A DNA stretch of 64,000 bases, taken from contig LR990053.1 of the NCBI GenBank assembly GCA_905147135.1, positions 14,086,501 to 14,150,500 on the forward strand, given 5' to 3'. Below the pieces are notes generated by a model. The model did no database searches. It was not told the origin of the DNA and was given only the letters and a program-made list of their open reading frames with translations. Shown in pieces: positions 48,532 to 59,453 of this stretch. How positions within the stretch are numbered: position 1 is the first letter of the stretch; every line of letters starts with the position of its first letter. The stretch is from Blastobasis lacticolella (lineage: Eukaryota; Arthropoda; Insecta; Lepidoptera; Blastobasidae). Both the position numbers and the translations under genes were made by a program.

Positions 48532-49844
48532 TTTCCTGGTTTCACTACGGAACCCTGAAAATCACCATTCCATAAATGCATCTGTTCTCTGTAGTTATCT
48601 ATTCCACACAACGAAGATGCGGCAAACACAGCCATGTCTAATGTCTTCGGTTATAGCGACCATTAGTGCATGTTCTCGTACTGTTCACTCTTAATGACAG
48701 CCTTGCCCAACGCTGGCCTAACCGCCACTTACAGAGTTAAAGGTCCCGCTCACCAGGCCGCATGCGTACCTACACATTTACAAATGCCCACTTTTTGGTG
48801 CAAACTATTGCTTTCGATTCCATGTTGTGTGGCCATGAGGTTCGCGATCCACAAAAGTATAGTGGGTTGTATAAAGAAAGTATTGTAGGGTGTTATATTA
48901 GTTATAATGACTTTGAGTCAAGTATGACTCAAAGTAAAAGACTCAAGACAGTAGTCTATTGTATAAACCACATGAAATTCTATTACGCAGCAGTTATCGA
49001 GATTAACGCGTTTTGACTGACAGGCAGGAAGAAACGGAGAGTTAGAAGAAAGAGGACATACTATGTTGCTTCCATTATAGAGAAGTGTAAAATAAAAAGT
49101 CAATAGAAATACGCGAGAGACTCAGTGTATGCAACCTTAATCATAAATAAACAGACAGCCTACCTATGGTTAAGAGGTAACTGTCGCCCATAACATCAAC
49201 AATTCATACACTTGTGTCGCAGAGCCGCAGGCGTATTGTCTCCATGTCGCCCGCAATTGCATTGGATACCTTATTCTTAAACCCGGAACTTTATACAAAA
49301 GCATTGTTACTTGAATGATAAAGTCTGTATGTTCGAGTATGTATTTATGTAAACTCTTTATTGCAACAACATAGTACATTACAAAAGGAAACACTTACAA
49401 AGCAAAGGCGAGCTTATACCACAACGGGATTTCTTCCAGCTAACCTTAGACAAGCCGAAAGGAGCAGCAAAGATGGAGAAAGTAAGCATTTTTTTATTAA
49501 GAAGGACGTCATCTGATTTAACCATATACTTAGTATTTGGCAAGCAACCATATGCTTTTGTCCTCTATCGGTTGAGGATAACTGGTTTATCCTCAATTCA
49601 GTTGCATGCATGAATATATTCTGTTGAAACTAACAGGAGTGAAATCATTGAAACTTTTTAAAATAGTTGTCTAGTTTATTATAAATGAAAACCTTCATTA
49701 TTTTGGGTAGAAATTATTTTGAAAATTGTACAGCATAGGTATTTCAACGAAATAGTATATGCATGAATTTTGCCAGTATGTACAATACTTATTTCATACC
49801 TACCTTTCAAATGACGTCCATTGCAAAGTACAAGACTCTTAAAT
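48532..49844. other. No recognised gene
   Basis: An 11-bp hairpin (ACTTTGAGTCA, 4-nt loop) is at 48910-48935. Nothing else assigned. Confidence 0.5.
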
Positions 49845-50613
49845 TTTATTTATTTATTTATTCAAATGGCATTAATAGCTAATTATAACCTAGGTAATTA
49901 ATTAACACCAATACTACAAGTAAATATCTAAATTTTTCACCCATTGGGCTGCGTTTTTATCAGGAGAGAACAAGTCCTAAGAGTCTCCAGTGTATTTCCA
50001 ATGGACTGCACAGGGCTCCGCAATCGCACGCTGGAAAGTCTCGCCAACCACACCTGAACATATACTCGCCGCATAGTCCGTGCCCAGTTCTAAGCCTGTT
50101 CAACTGGCACCATTGTCGTCTCGGGGCCGAGAAACCTTGGGGCCTTTGTGTGGGGTCGTAGGTTGTTGGCACAGGCCTAGGTGGGTTAGCTTTCCATTCT
50201 TCCCCCCATTTTGTTCTCAGGTCGAACGGTTCACCCAGCAGACCTCCAGCTGTCTGGTAAGGCGGTCGTCGAGACCTCAGGCGGTGGAAAGGCGGATTCA
50301 TAAATTCTTGGTAAGATGGTAGGTCTGGATTCCTCTCCACTTTCTTGAAATCGTTGACCAAGGTTTGCTGCCTTCTGAGATGTGGAGGTGGGATGTGACT
50401 CAGAGTTGGTAGCCATTGGTTGGGAGTGGACTGGATAGTACCTAATATGCAGCGCATAGTACCTCATGGGCACTGTTGAGCCAAACAGGGGCACAGTCCC
50501 CTTCCGCGGAGTAAACCAGACTAAGACCCGTTGTGCGTAGAACATCTGCACTAGCACCTAAGGACGTGCCTGTCAGTTTGTGGAGGATATTGTTACGCGA
50601 TCCCTTAAATTTT
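49845..50613 (-). pseudogene. LINE ORF2 C-terminal remnant with tail
   Basis: On the minus strand: SRNNILHKLTGTSLGASAD and LVYSAEGDCAPVW (50613-50450), then after a frameshift LPTLSHIPPPHLRRQQ, LNRLRTGHGLCGEYMFRCGW and the Cys pattern PACDCG (to about 50010), the zinc-finger-like end of a LINE ORF2. The 3' UTR ends in an (AAAT)n tail at 49845-49866. At least one frameshift near 50450 and a damaged end after ACDCGA. Confidence 0.75.
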
Positions 50614-50639
50614 ATCATTATGACCAAACTCAGAAGCGT

Positions 50640-50850
50640 GCGCAGTGATATTATTATTTTTAATTTTTTTTCCAAAGTGGCAGACAAGCTTACGGCTTGC
50701 CTGATCACCCTGGGCATCACCCACACGTTGCCGACCCCGAAAAAACCTTTTAACCCCTTTCTTGAAGAACTCCATGTTGAACTCTCCAGGGTAAACCTCT
50801 CCAGGTAGTTCATTCCACAACCTTAGTGTGCGTGGGAGAAAGTCCACAGT
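50640..50850 (-). pseudogene. LINE C-terminus and UTR, family B reference copy
   Basis: Minus strand codons FLPRTLRLWNELPGEVYPGE, FNMEFFKKGVKRFFRGRQR and then the UTR 'caagccgtaagcttgtctgcc'. It links the family B UTR fragments elsewhere in the window to a LINE ORF2. It directly precedes another LINE fragment in the same orientation. Confidence 0.65.
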
Positions 50851-51983
50851 TTGCTAACGCTGCCTATTCGCAAGATTTTGACGCACCCTTACATAGCTTA
50901 CTGAGCTTTTAATTGTAGCGATGCTTGCTCGAAAAGATTGAAACTTCCTACTTTACTCACGAGATTAGTCTGTAACCGACCATCAATGAGCCCACCAGCG
51001 CACAAGCCTCCTCACAAATCTTGATTACAGAAATAATTATTTACCTACTTTGAATATAAGCATTATCGTGCAAATTTTTACGAACATTGTCATTTTATGT
51101 AGTAATCATTGCTGTTGGTTTTCCTTAAGTAAAAAAATATTCAAGCACGACATATAACCCTGGGGCTAGTTAATATATTCAACAGCCGAGTCATTTTATC
51201 ATTCTATTGATTAATTAGGCTGGCAACAACAACATTAATAACGTGCGAGAATTTTCCAAAATCCGCGATTTTTAAACGCTTCCGCTCACCGCCCCGCCAT
51301 ATTAGCGGCCCACCACTCGACCCAGTTGTCCGTGGATCATTATGAGTCGCGCAACCCGCGAACTAATCACGCGCATCTCGACTATGCTCAGACGCATGTT
51401 ACATAAACTTACGTCACTGCACCCACTGTGCATACAATAGGCAACTATGGTGTGTACGACCGCTCTTTGGGAACTTCACATAATTATTCCGATCTCCAAA
51501 CGTAACTTGGGTTACCGTACCATCGGAGCCTAGACAATGGTAGCTGTGGGCTATTCTAAACACCCATTACGTTTGCAATAGCTCGCGTATTTGGTAATAT
51601 CGTGTGAAATGTTAAGTAAATAATAGCTACTTAGTTGGGTAAGCATTTCGATAGGCCTGCATGTAAAAATATGTATATTACATCACATGACTAAGTTTTC
51701 CTTTTGCCTCTCTCGGTTTTTAGGTACCGGATGTAGCTATATTTTATACTTATTTTGTGTATTTTATTTTCTTACTAAGTAGTAACGGTATTCAGTCTTC
51801 TAAAAAGAAGCAAAGACTGTGTTGGCAATGATAAAAGAAATTCCGCCCATAAGATCATAAAATCGATGGTATCCAAAAAAATGAAACCATTACAAAAACA
51901 TTTAATTTAAGAAAAAAAATTCTCTGTCAAAAAGTTATCAGATCCTAACTCAAGTAACTCCAATCCTTATCCACCTAGCTCTG
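50851..51983. other. No recognised gene
   Basis: No coding pattern or repeat identified. Confidence 0.5.
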
Positions 51984-52242
51984 TAAACTATACATTTTGG
52001 TCAGAAAGTATAGCTTGGCCGTTAAATAAAACTAATGGAGGAAGAATACTTTAAGCTGAATTTAGTGCACGACCGACCGCTGACGTCGTCGGTCAGACCT
52101 ACGTCAATGAAAATGCAGGCTTGACGCTATTCGCGCGTAGCTAAGCTAGCGTCAGTTCTGTACTGTAATTAATCATTGTCATTGATAAAGCTACGTTTAT
52201 GACACGATCAAGCCATACATTCTGACCAAAATGTAGGGTTTA
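51984..52242. mobile_element. MITE with about 40-bp terminal inverted repeats
   Basis: Left TAAACTATACATTTTGGTCA and right end (reverse complement TAAACCCTACATTTTGGTCA) are inverted. The match extends through GTAT.GCTTG..CGT. Length 259 bp, no coding capacity. Superfamily not determined. Confidence 0.7.
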
Positions 52243-53344
52243 TCGAGTAAGGAGCTCGGCTCTTCATGAGACCCCATAACGTTTTAACAGTAAAAGTATT
52301 CTGATCTTCTGAATCTTGGGAACCTGTTTTATACGAAATGTTTTTGGTGTTTTATGCGAAAATATTCAGTGACGATTTTCTTGGTGACTTCAGTGTCCCC
52401 ATTCAATTTATATGACAAAACAATTTATACGAAATATTTTATTATTATATGATCCTGTATCATATGATAACATAATATTTCGCCAAGATATGAACTTTAA
52501 TTATTTTTTATCAGGTGGTAGGACTCTCTCAAGCTGTCAAGCCTGAGGAGTCCGCCTGCGTGAGTACCACCGCCTAATCTGTTTCTGCCGCCAACTAACA
52601 GTGCTTGCATTGTTGTGTTCCGGTTAGAAGGATAAGAAGGTAGCTAGGTAGATTTCATATTGGTCCTCACAGTGACAGCGCATCTGCGGTTCTGCATTTT
52701 TTATGCATGGAACCTAAATACATGAATTCTAGATGTTAGTCTAGTGACAGTTACGCTTACCATCAGGTGAACTGTCTGCTCGTTTGACACTGCGTAGTAT
52801 AAAAAAACCTAGGATAGGCTAGGCATTACTTCTAACATAATGTTTTAAACTATCGCAGTTACTACTATACATTTGACAGCGGGTAGATAGATCGACTTCG
52901 GCCGCTTTATCGCTAGTCGTCCCGTGACCATGATGCATGCAACTGTGTCGAAATATCGGGCTACTCGTCAACTAAGGTACGCGGTAGGCATTACTTCTGC
53001 TTTTTCTTTATTTCAGCGACAGAGAGTGCGTCGAAGGTCTCTATTCGATAGCATCAATCGTATATAACATATACAATTGGTAGATTTCTTTATCATCATG
53101 CGGAAGCAGATCACCGCACATTTTTTTACATTTTATTCATAGTCTAGGGAGGCACATGGATAGACGGACCACCTTATGGAAAAAGCCATCGTGTCCAAGC
53201 CAGATGTCCAGAACATCTGCATCATCTCTAACCAGCAACCTAAGGAGAGCGGAGGTAGTGCCAGCAACTTTAACCGTGTGCGTCAATCTATACCATAAAC
53301 ACAAGGAAGCCTGTTTACAGATGACGCGATGTTACTGATGTATC
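52243..53344. other. No recognised gene
   Basis: A LINE/SINE tail-like fragment is at 52738-52808 ('accatcaggtgaactgtctg'). Confidence 0.5.
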
Positions 53345-53640
53345 CGACGCGTAAGCGAGTGGTACCGGTTTCAAATCCCACTGCGGCCTAATGAATTATG
53401 TACATTAGTTAAATACTAAGCGAAAGGGAGGCAAAACATTGTGATAAAACCAGCATATTTAGGCACTGAATGTATAACCATGATACAATCTGGTCAGGTT
53501 CCCCTGATAGCAGGATCACGGAGGTCAGATGGCAGTCGCTCCACTGTAATTACTTGATATGACAAATCCTGAATCATGGTGAAGGCGGCCCCGGGCACTA
53601 AAGCACGACCGGGACATTACCGCCAGGATCAATTCCTATT
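53345..53640 (+). repeat. tRNA-derived SINE, diverged copy
   Basis: Parallel to 28748-29085: 'ggtaccggtttcaaatccca' (decayed B box), 'ctgaatgtataaccatgat', 'cagatggcagtcgctccact' and 'cgggacattaccgccagga'. No target duplication found. Confidence 0.7.
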
Positions 53641-54116
53641 AATATTACTGAATGCCTTAAGTTGTTTAACCTTTAGTCATTAACAGAATCTTCAGCCGAC
53701 TGTTCCGACAGATTGACTATACGCCTCTATGGGGGCGCGCCTATCAGTCCACTTCCACGTGTGCGTAGTCGTTTGCAGTCCAGTTGGGAAATTCCTCGGA
53801 ATTTCCTGCTGGAACGCAAGCGATGCGCCGGTGCGCCCTGGGGGTCGGCTAGTAACTATCCGGTGGCGTGGTGCACTAATGCAACAGTATTAGTGTACTG
53901 CGCTGTGGGGTTCTTGCTAGTCGAGCGCGAGGAGACTGGTCCCAAGCCAAGGTGTAACGCGAACCGTGCCGAGGGCTGCGTGGCCGGAGGGATGTCCGGC
54001 CTTTAACGGTGCCCCTCCGATACCTGGGCTCCTCGGAGGAAATTTGTGCCCTTACTCCGGCAAGCGGGGCTCTGCCGGAGGTGACCTTTAGTTCCCTAGC
54101 TAATCGTGGGACTTAC

Positions 54117-55453
54117 ATGAGTACCGAAATAAACAAAAAACAAAAAAGTCCAGAATTCTCTGCCATGGAAGTAGTAGAGATTGATTCTGGTGCTGAAGGA
54201 GAGCTTCTGGCCTCCCCAACGCCCAGAATAGATGATGCAACCGTGAAGGCGCAACCTAAAGTAGATGGAGGTAGTACTGTCACAGATACGGAAGGGACGT
54301 CGGCCTCCGACAGCATTATACCAGGGAGCCATCACCGGCTTTCTGGGGCAGCGCGAAAGCGTTTCCGAAGGCTGAGGGAGATGGATGTGGGCCTCAAAGA
54401 GGCTCTAGTCCTCTGCCGACAGCCTTGGAAAGAGATTCCTCGGTTACTCCCTGAGGCGAAGTCGTTAAAACGCACTCGATCAGAGGAGGAATCCCCGAAA
54501 GACCAACGGAAGAAAACCCCAAAAACGCAGGAGGGAAGAGCAAAGCCTACCTTCAGCGAAGTGGCTGGTTCAGTTAGGGTCGGGATTCGTGGGGAAAAGC
54601 CACTAACCGAGGAACAAACGGGGCTTGTGCGCCGCGCCCTTGTCGACCTTATTTCTAAGGAAGGCATGGGGGAGGGGCCCAGGTTCGTCTCGTTTTCACA
54701 AAAACCAGGATGGATCCTGGTTGTTTGTGAAAATGAAGCCAGTAAGCACTGGCTTATGAGGCGACCAGAGGCGAAGCTATCTGTTCTTTCAGAGAGCGAA
54801 TTGCCAAAGCCAGCGGTAGTTACCGCCTTCATACCCAGCATAGACGCCACGTCAATAGACGAGGCGATAAAATTGCTGGGCACGCAGAACAGGGGCCTCA
54901 ACACGCACCTCTGGAAGGTTCTCCATAGTAGGGGGAGGAAGGAAGCATTATTGCAACCTTCGCGGTGGATGATCCCTCTGTGGAGACCCTGAAAGGGAGT
55001 CAAGGCAAAGCCGCAATTGGTTTTAGGAGCATTGCCTTCAAAATCAAGGGCGACCCAGCCAAAGAGGCTCCTGTACAGCCAGGCACCTCTACCTCTGAGG
55101 TCACGCAGGCTCCTGCGACAGTCACCGCCGAAAAACCCAAGCAGCAAGGAGGTTCGATCCCTCAGGGAACACAACCCTCTCTTAATTTGGCTGCTAAGGG
55201 TGGGGCAAAGACAAAGCAGGCTCCTGCGAAGGGCACCATGGCCTCAAACATCGGGCAGAAAGGAGGATCGATCCCCCAGGGAATGCGACCTTCTGTAGAC
55301 TTTTCTGCCAAGGGAGGGGGGATGTATAGAGGTAGAGGAAATACAAGGGGGAGGGGTCAGGGTGAAACCCAATCCGGACGTGGATTTTTCAATCCACAGA
55401 AGGGAAGGGGAAAAACCAAGCCCCCACACTCCTTCACACAAAGGGGCAAATAA
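54117..55453 (+). pseudogene. LOA-like LINE ORF1, DUF4780-like, one frameshift
   Basis: The first frame runs from ATG 54117 (MSTEINKKQK) with an acidic, low-complexity N-terminus, then the pattern of the insect DUF4780 family: PLTEEQ, RFVSFSQKPGW, VVCENEASKHWL and LNTHLWKVLHS. Near 54935-54950 the reading shifts to the frame of 54965-55453, where VDDPSVETL and AIGFRSIAFKIKG complete the domain; a one-base loss or two-base gain explains it. A Gly/Arg-rich basic tail (RGRGNTRGRG) follows, likely RNA-binding. ORF1 proteins coat the element's RNA. No CCHC knuckles are seen. TAA at 55451-55453 overlaps the ORF2 ATG. DUF4780 assignment is by memory of its motif pattern. Confidence 0.75.
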
Positions 55454-58400
55454 TGGCGATCCAGGGGCCGGTGAGGTGTTTGCAAGCCAACCTCCATCAC
55501 GCTGCGGCAGCAAGTGCCGTGGTGGAAAAATGGCTTTGCGATGGTAGGGCTGACCTCGCCCTCATTCAAGAGCCCTGGGTATCCAGCTCGACTGTTTTGG
55601 GACTCAACGCTGCCGGTAAGACGATATATAACAAAGGCGGAACGAGGCCCAGAGCCTGCATTGTTTATAAGAATAGCATTAATCTATTGACTGTTACAGA
55701 GTTGTGCTCCGATGAAGTTGTAGCAGCCATTTTGATCCCCAAGGGAGGCGCGGCCAGAGCGCTAGTGTGTTCAGCCTATCTTCCGGGGGAAAAGGAAAAC
55801 CCTGCTGAGGATCTGGCGCCTGCGGTCGAGTACGCCCGGCGTCACGGATTGCAGCTGTTGGTGGGGTGTGATGCAAACGCCCACCACACCACATGGGGAA
55901 GTACCAATGTAAATAGGAGAGGTAACACGTTATATGACTATTTACTAACAAAGGGGCTGCATGTGGTGAATAAGGGAAGTAAACCGACCTTTGTAACTCA
56001 TGTAAGACAAGAGGTGTTGGACATTACCATCGCAACAAATGATCTGGCTAGGCAAATTAGTGACTGGCACGTTAGTGATGAACCGTCAATGTCTGACCAT
56101 AACCATATTTGTTTTGACTTATTAGGATCATTATCAAGTCAGGAAGTTAGCTTTAGGAACCCTAGAGTCACTGAGAAACATAATCTAGAAGATGTACCTA
56201 AAACAATAAAGACAGTAGAAAGTCTGGATATTGCAGTGACTATAGTCTCAAATGGCATAATAAAGGCTTATGAGGATAGCTGTCCTGTAAAAACAATGTC
56301 AACTAAAAGGGCAGTACCGTGGTGGAGCTCTAAGCTAGAAAAGCTCAGAAGCAAAACTTGGAAATTATTCAATAAGGCCAAAAGGACCCAAGATTGGGAA
56401 TCCTATCGGGAAGCCTTAACAACTTATAACAAAGAAATTAGGAAGGCTAAGCGAGGAACTTGGAGAAAATTCTGCGAAGAAGTCAACAGCACGTCTCAGT
56501 GCGCAAGAGTTCACAAGTTCCTCGCAAAAGACAAACCTAACCAAATTGGCTTGCTTAAATACCCTAATGGGAATTACACGACCAACGAAAAAGAAACTCT
56601 AAATTTATTGGTATCGACCCATTTTCCTGGTGCTTGCGCAGAAAATCCATCCTCATCGCAATCATTTCGCCCAGGTAATGAAGAATGGAGAAGGGCCTCG
56701 CTTATAATAAGGCCATCCCAAATAAAATGGGCCGTTAAATCCTTTAAACCATATAAATCATGTGGAGCGGATGGCATTTTTCCAGCACTATTGCAGCAAG
56801 GAATAGAAGTAATAATCCCTCACATGATAAAAATCTTCAGAGCGAGCTTCGCCTGGGGGCATATTCCAGAACAATGGACCGAAGTCAAGGTTCTTTTCAT
56901 TCCAAAGGCCGGAAAAAGAGATTACTCTCAACCGAGATCGCTCAGGCCTATCAGTCTAAGCTCCTTTATGCTGAAGACTATGGAAAAGGTTCTGGATATT
57001 TACATTAGGGAAACGATTAAAATCGACTATCCTATTCACTATTCTCAACATGCCTACAGTGAAGGAAGATCTACTAAAACCGCACTTCTGAGTCTGGTGG
57101 ACATGGTAGACAAGGCATTAGAAAATAAACAAATTGCACTTTGTGCATTCTTAGATATTGAGGGCGCATTTGACAACACCCCTATAAGGACCCTAGTTCG
57201 AGGTCTCACTGAGAAAAACATAGACCATGCGACGGTGAAGTGGGTCGAAGCGATGCTCTCAAACCGAAAAGTGAGAGTAACCCTGCATGAAACCTCACTT
57301 GAATTATTTACTACCAGGGGTTGCCCGCAGGGAGGGGTGTTATCTCCACTACTCTGGACCCTGGCAGTGGATCAGCTCTTGTATAAGATGGCGGAGCTCA
57401 GGATTGATACGCAGGGTTTTGCTGATGACCTAGTGGTAATCGTCCGAGGCTTCTGTCAAAGTATGCTTTCATACGTCATGCAAAGAGCGTTAAACGTTGT
57501 TGATAAATGGTGCAAAGACAATGAGTTGTCCATTAACGCCGGGAAAACAGTGGTTGTACCATTTACCAACAAAAGGCAACTTGACAATTTAGTCAAACCA
57601 CGATTAAATGGCCAAACTATTGAGTTCTCCAAGGAGGTCCAACACCTAGGTGTAATACTGGACCAAAAACTTACCTGGAACAGCCATATAATCGGAATCT
57701 TGAACAAGGCTAAAATAGCCTTGGGTATATGCAGCAGACTGGCAGGTCAAAAATGGGGATTAACTCCAAAAAACACCCTCTGGCTTTATAAAGCGGTCGT
57801 AAGGCCCATAATAACATATGCCTCCGTAGTATGGCACAGTAAAGCAAACCAGGAAACTGCTATAATTAAACTGAGCGGCATGCAGAGAACTGCGTGTCTC
57901 TTGGTCACAGGAGCTATGTCAACCTCACCTGGTGAGGCCCTGAATGCAATGCTGGATATCCCGCCCCTACACCTGTATGTACAGATGGTGGCAACGAACA
58001 GTATGCACAGGCTAACCACCCAGGGAGAAGGAAAATGGCTCTCGAAGTCACTGAGATCGTTCCAGGACAATGTTATGGGCAGCAACATACTGAGTATGTG
58101 CACTGACTCAATGACAACACAGAGTAGTTTCCAGAAACGATACTCTGTGGAATTTTTATCCAGAGATGACTGGCTTAAAAGCCAAGTGTACTGGAAAAAT
58201 GGAAGCCTGATATGGTACACCGATGGGTCCAAATCAGGTGATCATGTAGGGTGTGGAATATACGGAGAGCGGCCCAAGGTTAAGAAATCCCTAAACCTGG
58301 GCAAATACACCTCCATATTCCAGGCCGAGGTGTACGCAATCTTGGAATGTGCGGACATGAACCTCAAAAAGAAATACATGAACCATTGTATTTATATACA

Positions 58401-58794
58401 CTCAGATAGTCAAGCAGCTCTATTGGCTCTTTCATCAGACTCTGTGAGTTCAAGATTGGTGCTAAACTGCGTGAATGTTCTCAATTCCTTGGGTGAGAAA
58501 AACCAAGTGATACTGCGCTGGGTCCCAGGGCATGAAGGGATCGAAGACAATGAAATTGCGGACGAACTCGCGAAGGCTGGTAGCACAACTACAACATATG
58601 GCCCAGAACCATTCTGTGGCATACCAAAAAGCCTTGTAAAATTTACCCTTCATATCAACTGCACAGAGCAATCATTAGAGCACTGGAATAATCAGCCGGG
58701 CCTAACACATTCTAGGGCATTAGTCAAAGCCTATAATAGGCGGCATGCCAAAGAACTGGTACTACTTAGATCTCGATCACATAATATTGATTGA
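55453..58794 (+). CDS. LOA-like LINE ORF2: endonuclease, reverse transcriptase, RNase H
   Basis: An open frame of 1113 residues. APE-type endonuclease: N13, E40 (IQEPW), D140/N142 (CDANAHH), SDH 214-216. RT: LRPISLSSF (497-505), motif-A D568 in FLDIEGAFD, GCPQGGVLSPLLW (623-635), FADD 656-659. RNase H: D924 (YTDGSKSG), E959, D985 (HSDSQAAL), H1027 and D1032 (GHEGIEDNEIAD), all present. RNase H plus the DIEGAFDN and GCPQGGVLSP forms place it in the LOA/I group. It copies its own RNA at a nicked target. The protein ends soon after RNase H (LLRSRSHNID), without the Cys-His end expected, because sequence changes to a SINE. The start ATG overlaps the ORF1 stop in TAATG. Confidence 0.9.
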   Translation: MAIQGPVRCLQANLHHAAAASAVVEKWLCDGRADLALIQEPWVSSSTVLGLNAAGKTIYNKGGTRPRACIVYKNSINLLTVTELCSDEVVAAILIPKGGAARALVCSAYLPGEKENPAEDLAPAVEYARRHGLQLLVGCDANAHHTTWGSTNVNRRGNTLYDYLLTKGLHVVNKGSKPTFVTHVRQEVLDITIATNDLARQISDWHVSDEPSMSDHNHICFDLLGSLSSQEVSFRNPRVTEKHNLEDVPKTIKTVESLDIAVTIVSNGIIKAYEDSCPVKTMSTKRAVPWWSSKLEKLRSKTWKLFNKAKRTQDWESYREALTTYNKEIRKAKRGTWRKFCEEVNSTSQCARVHKFLAKDKPNQIGLLKYPNGNYTTNEKETLNLLVSTHFPGACAENPSSSQSFRPGNEEWRRASLIIRPSQIKWAVKSFKPYKSCGADGIFPALLQQGIEVIIPHMIKIFRASFAWGHIPEQWTEVKVLFIPKAGKRDYSQPRSLRPISLSSFMLKTMEKVLDIYIRETIKIDYPIHYSQHAYSEGRSTKTALLSLVDMVDKALENKQIALCAFLDIEGAFDNTPIRTLVRGLTEKNIDHATVKWVEAMLSNRKVRVTLHETSLELFTTRGCPQGGVLSPLLWTLAVDQLLYKMAELRIDTQGFADDLVVIVRGFCQSMLSYVMQRALNVVDKWCKDNELSINAGKTVVVPFTNKRQLDNLVKPRLNGQTIEFSKEVQHLGVILDQKLTWNSHIIGILNKAKIALGICSRLAGQKWGLTPKNTLWLYKAVVRPIITYASVVWHSKANQETAIIKLSGMQRTACLLVTGAMSTSPGEALNAMLDIPPLHLYVQMVATNSMHRLTTQGEGKWLSKSLRSFQDNVMGSNILSMCTDSMTTQSSFQKRYSVEFLSRDDWLKSQVYWKNGSLIWYTDGSKSGDHVGCGIYGERPKVKKSLNLGKYTSIFQAEVYAILECADMNLKKKYMNHCIYIHSDSQAALLALSSDSVSSRLVLNCVNVLNSLGEKNQVILRWVPGHEGIEDNEIADELAKAGSTTTTYGPEPFCGIPKSLVKFTLHINCTEQSLEHWNNQPGLTHSRALVKAYNRRHAKELVLLRSRSHNID

Positions 58795-59056
58795 TTTGAC
58801 GACCTGAGTGGTTCAGTGGTCAAAGCCGGTCTGCCACGCAAGAGGTCCTGGATTCGATTCCCGGCCGGGCAGAAATTGAAATGATGAATTTTAATTTCTG
58901 TTACGGTGTTCTATGTATAATAAGTATGTATTTAAAAGTATTTAAGTAGTTTAACAGTTATCTAGCACTCATAGCACAAGCTTTGCTTAGTTTGGGGCTA
59001 GATGGCGCTGTGTGAATTTGTCCACGAATATTTATTTATTTATTTTATTTATTTAT
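58795..59056 (+). repeat. tRNA-derived SINE at the LINE 3' end
   Basis: tRNA-like head 58801-58872: A box 'ctgagtggttcagtgg' and B box GGATTCGATTCC (58850-58861). Then an unrelated body, the module 'cacaagctttgcttagtttg' / 'gatggcgctgtgtgaat' / 'gtccacga' and a (TTTA)n tail. The 3' module recurs alone at 59718-59812. Not a functional tRNA: the acceptor stem and anticodon arm do not fold canonically. Confidence 0.75.
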
Positions 59057-59424
59057 CGATACTACTCCGAATGGATGAGAAAGGCAGAGGGTTGAACCTG
59101 CCGTAAAACATTCAATTCCACAGTGCCCCTGCAGAAATGAATGTGCCTGGTGACAGGTAATTGTATATAGCCACGTAAACTACAATAAGAAACCTGAGTA
59201 AAGTAGAGAAGGTGAATGTTAAAGAAATCAAAGAAGTCACTTTGACAGTTTCACAGAAATGAACGAGCTGCAACTTCTTTAATACATAAATAAGTTCGCA
59301 TCCTTCATCCCATAACCACGATACATGAAACTTCATCTATCGAATATCGGGCTTCTTATCAAACAAAGTACGCGGTAAAAGCCCGTAAACTATATTTTAA
59401 AATGTATTATTTGATTATTACAGC
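59057..59424. other. No recognised gene
   Basis: No remains of the LINE C-terminus are found here. The 74-codon minus frame at 59112-59336 is featureless. Confidence 0.5.
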
Positions 59425-59453
59425 TTTAATAAGAGCTAATAGCTCTTATTAAA
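59425..59453. other. Perfect short palindrome
   Basis: TTTAATAAGAGCTA and its reverse complement are separated by one base. Confidence 0.8.

Larger units (their letters stand above)
53695..59056 (+). mobile_element. LOA-like LINE fused to a tRNA-derived SINE
   Basis: GC-richer than its flanks from about 53695. Order: 5' UTR (53695-54116), ORF1 with one frameshift (54117-55453), ORF2 (55453-58794), then a tRNA-like SINE with a (TTTA)n tail (58795-59056). All catalytic domains of ORF2 are intact. The normal C-terminal region after RNase H is cut short where the SINE begins. No target duplication was found. Confidence 0.8.

Noticed and set aside
54332..55174. 280-codon minus-strand frame
   Set aside because: Antisense of the LINE ORF1; no domain of its own.
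58801..58872. tRNA gene
   Set aside because: A and B boxes are present but the cloverleaf does not fold properly, and it continues into a SINE body and tail.
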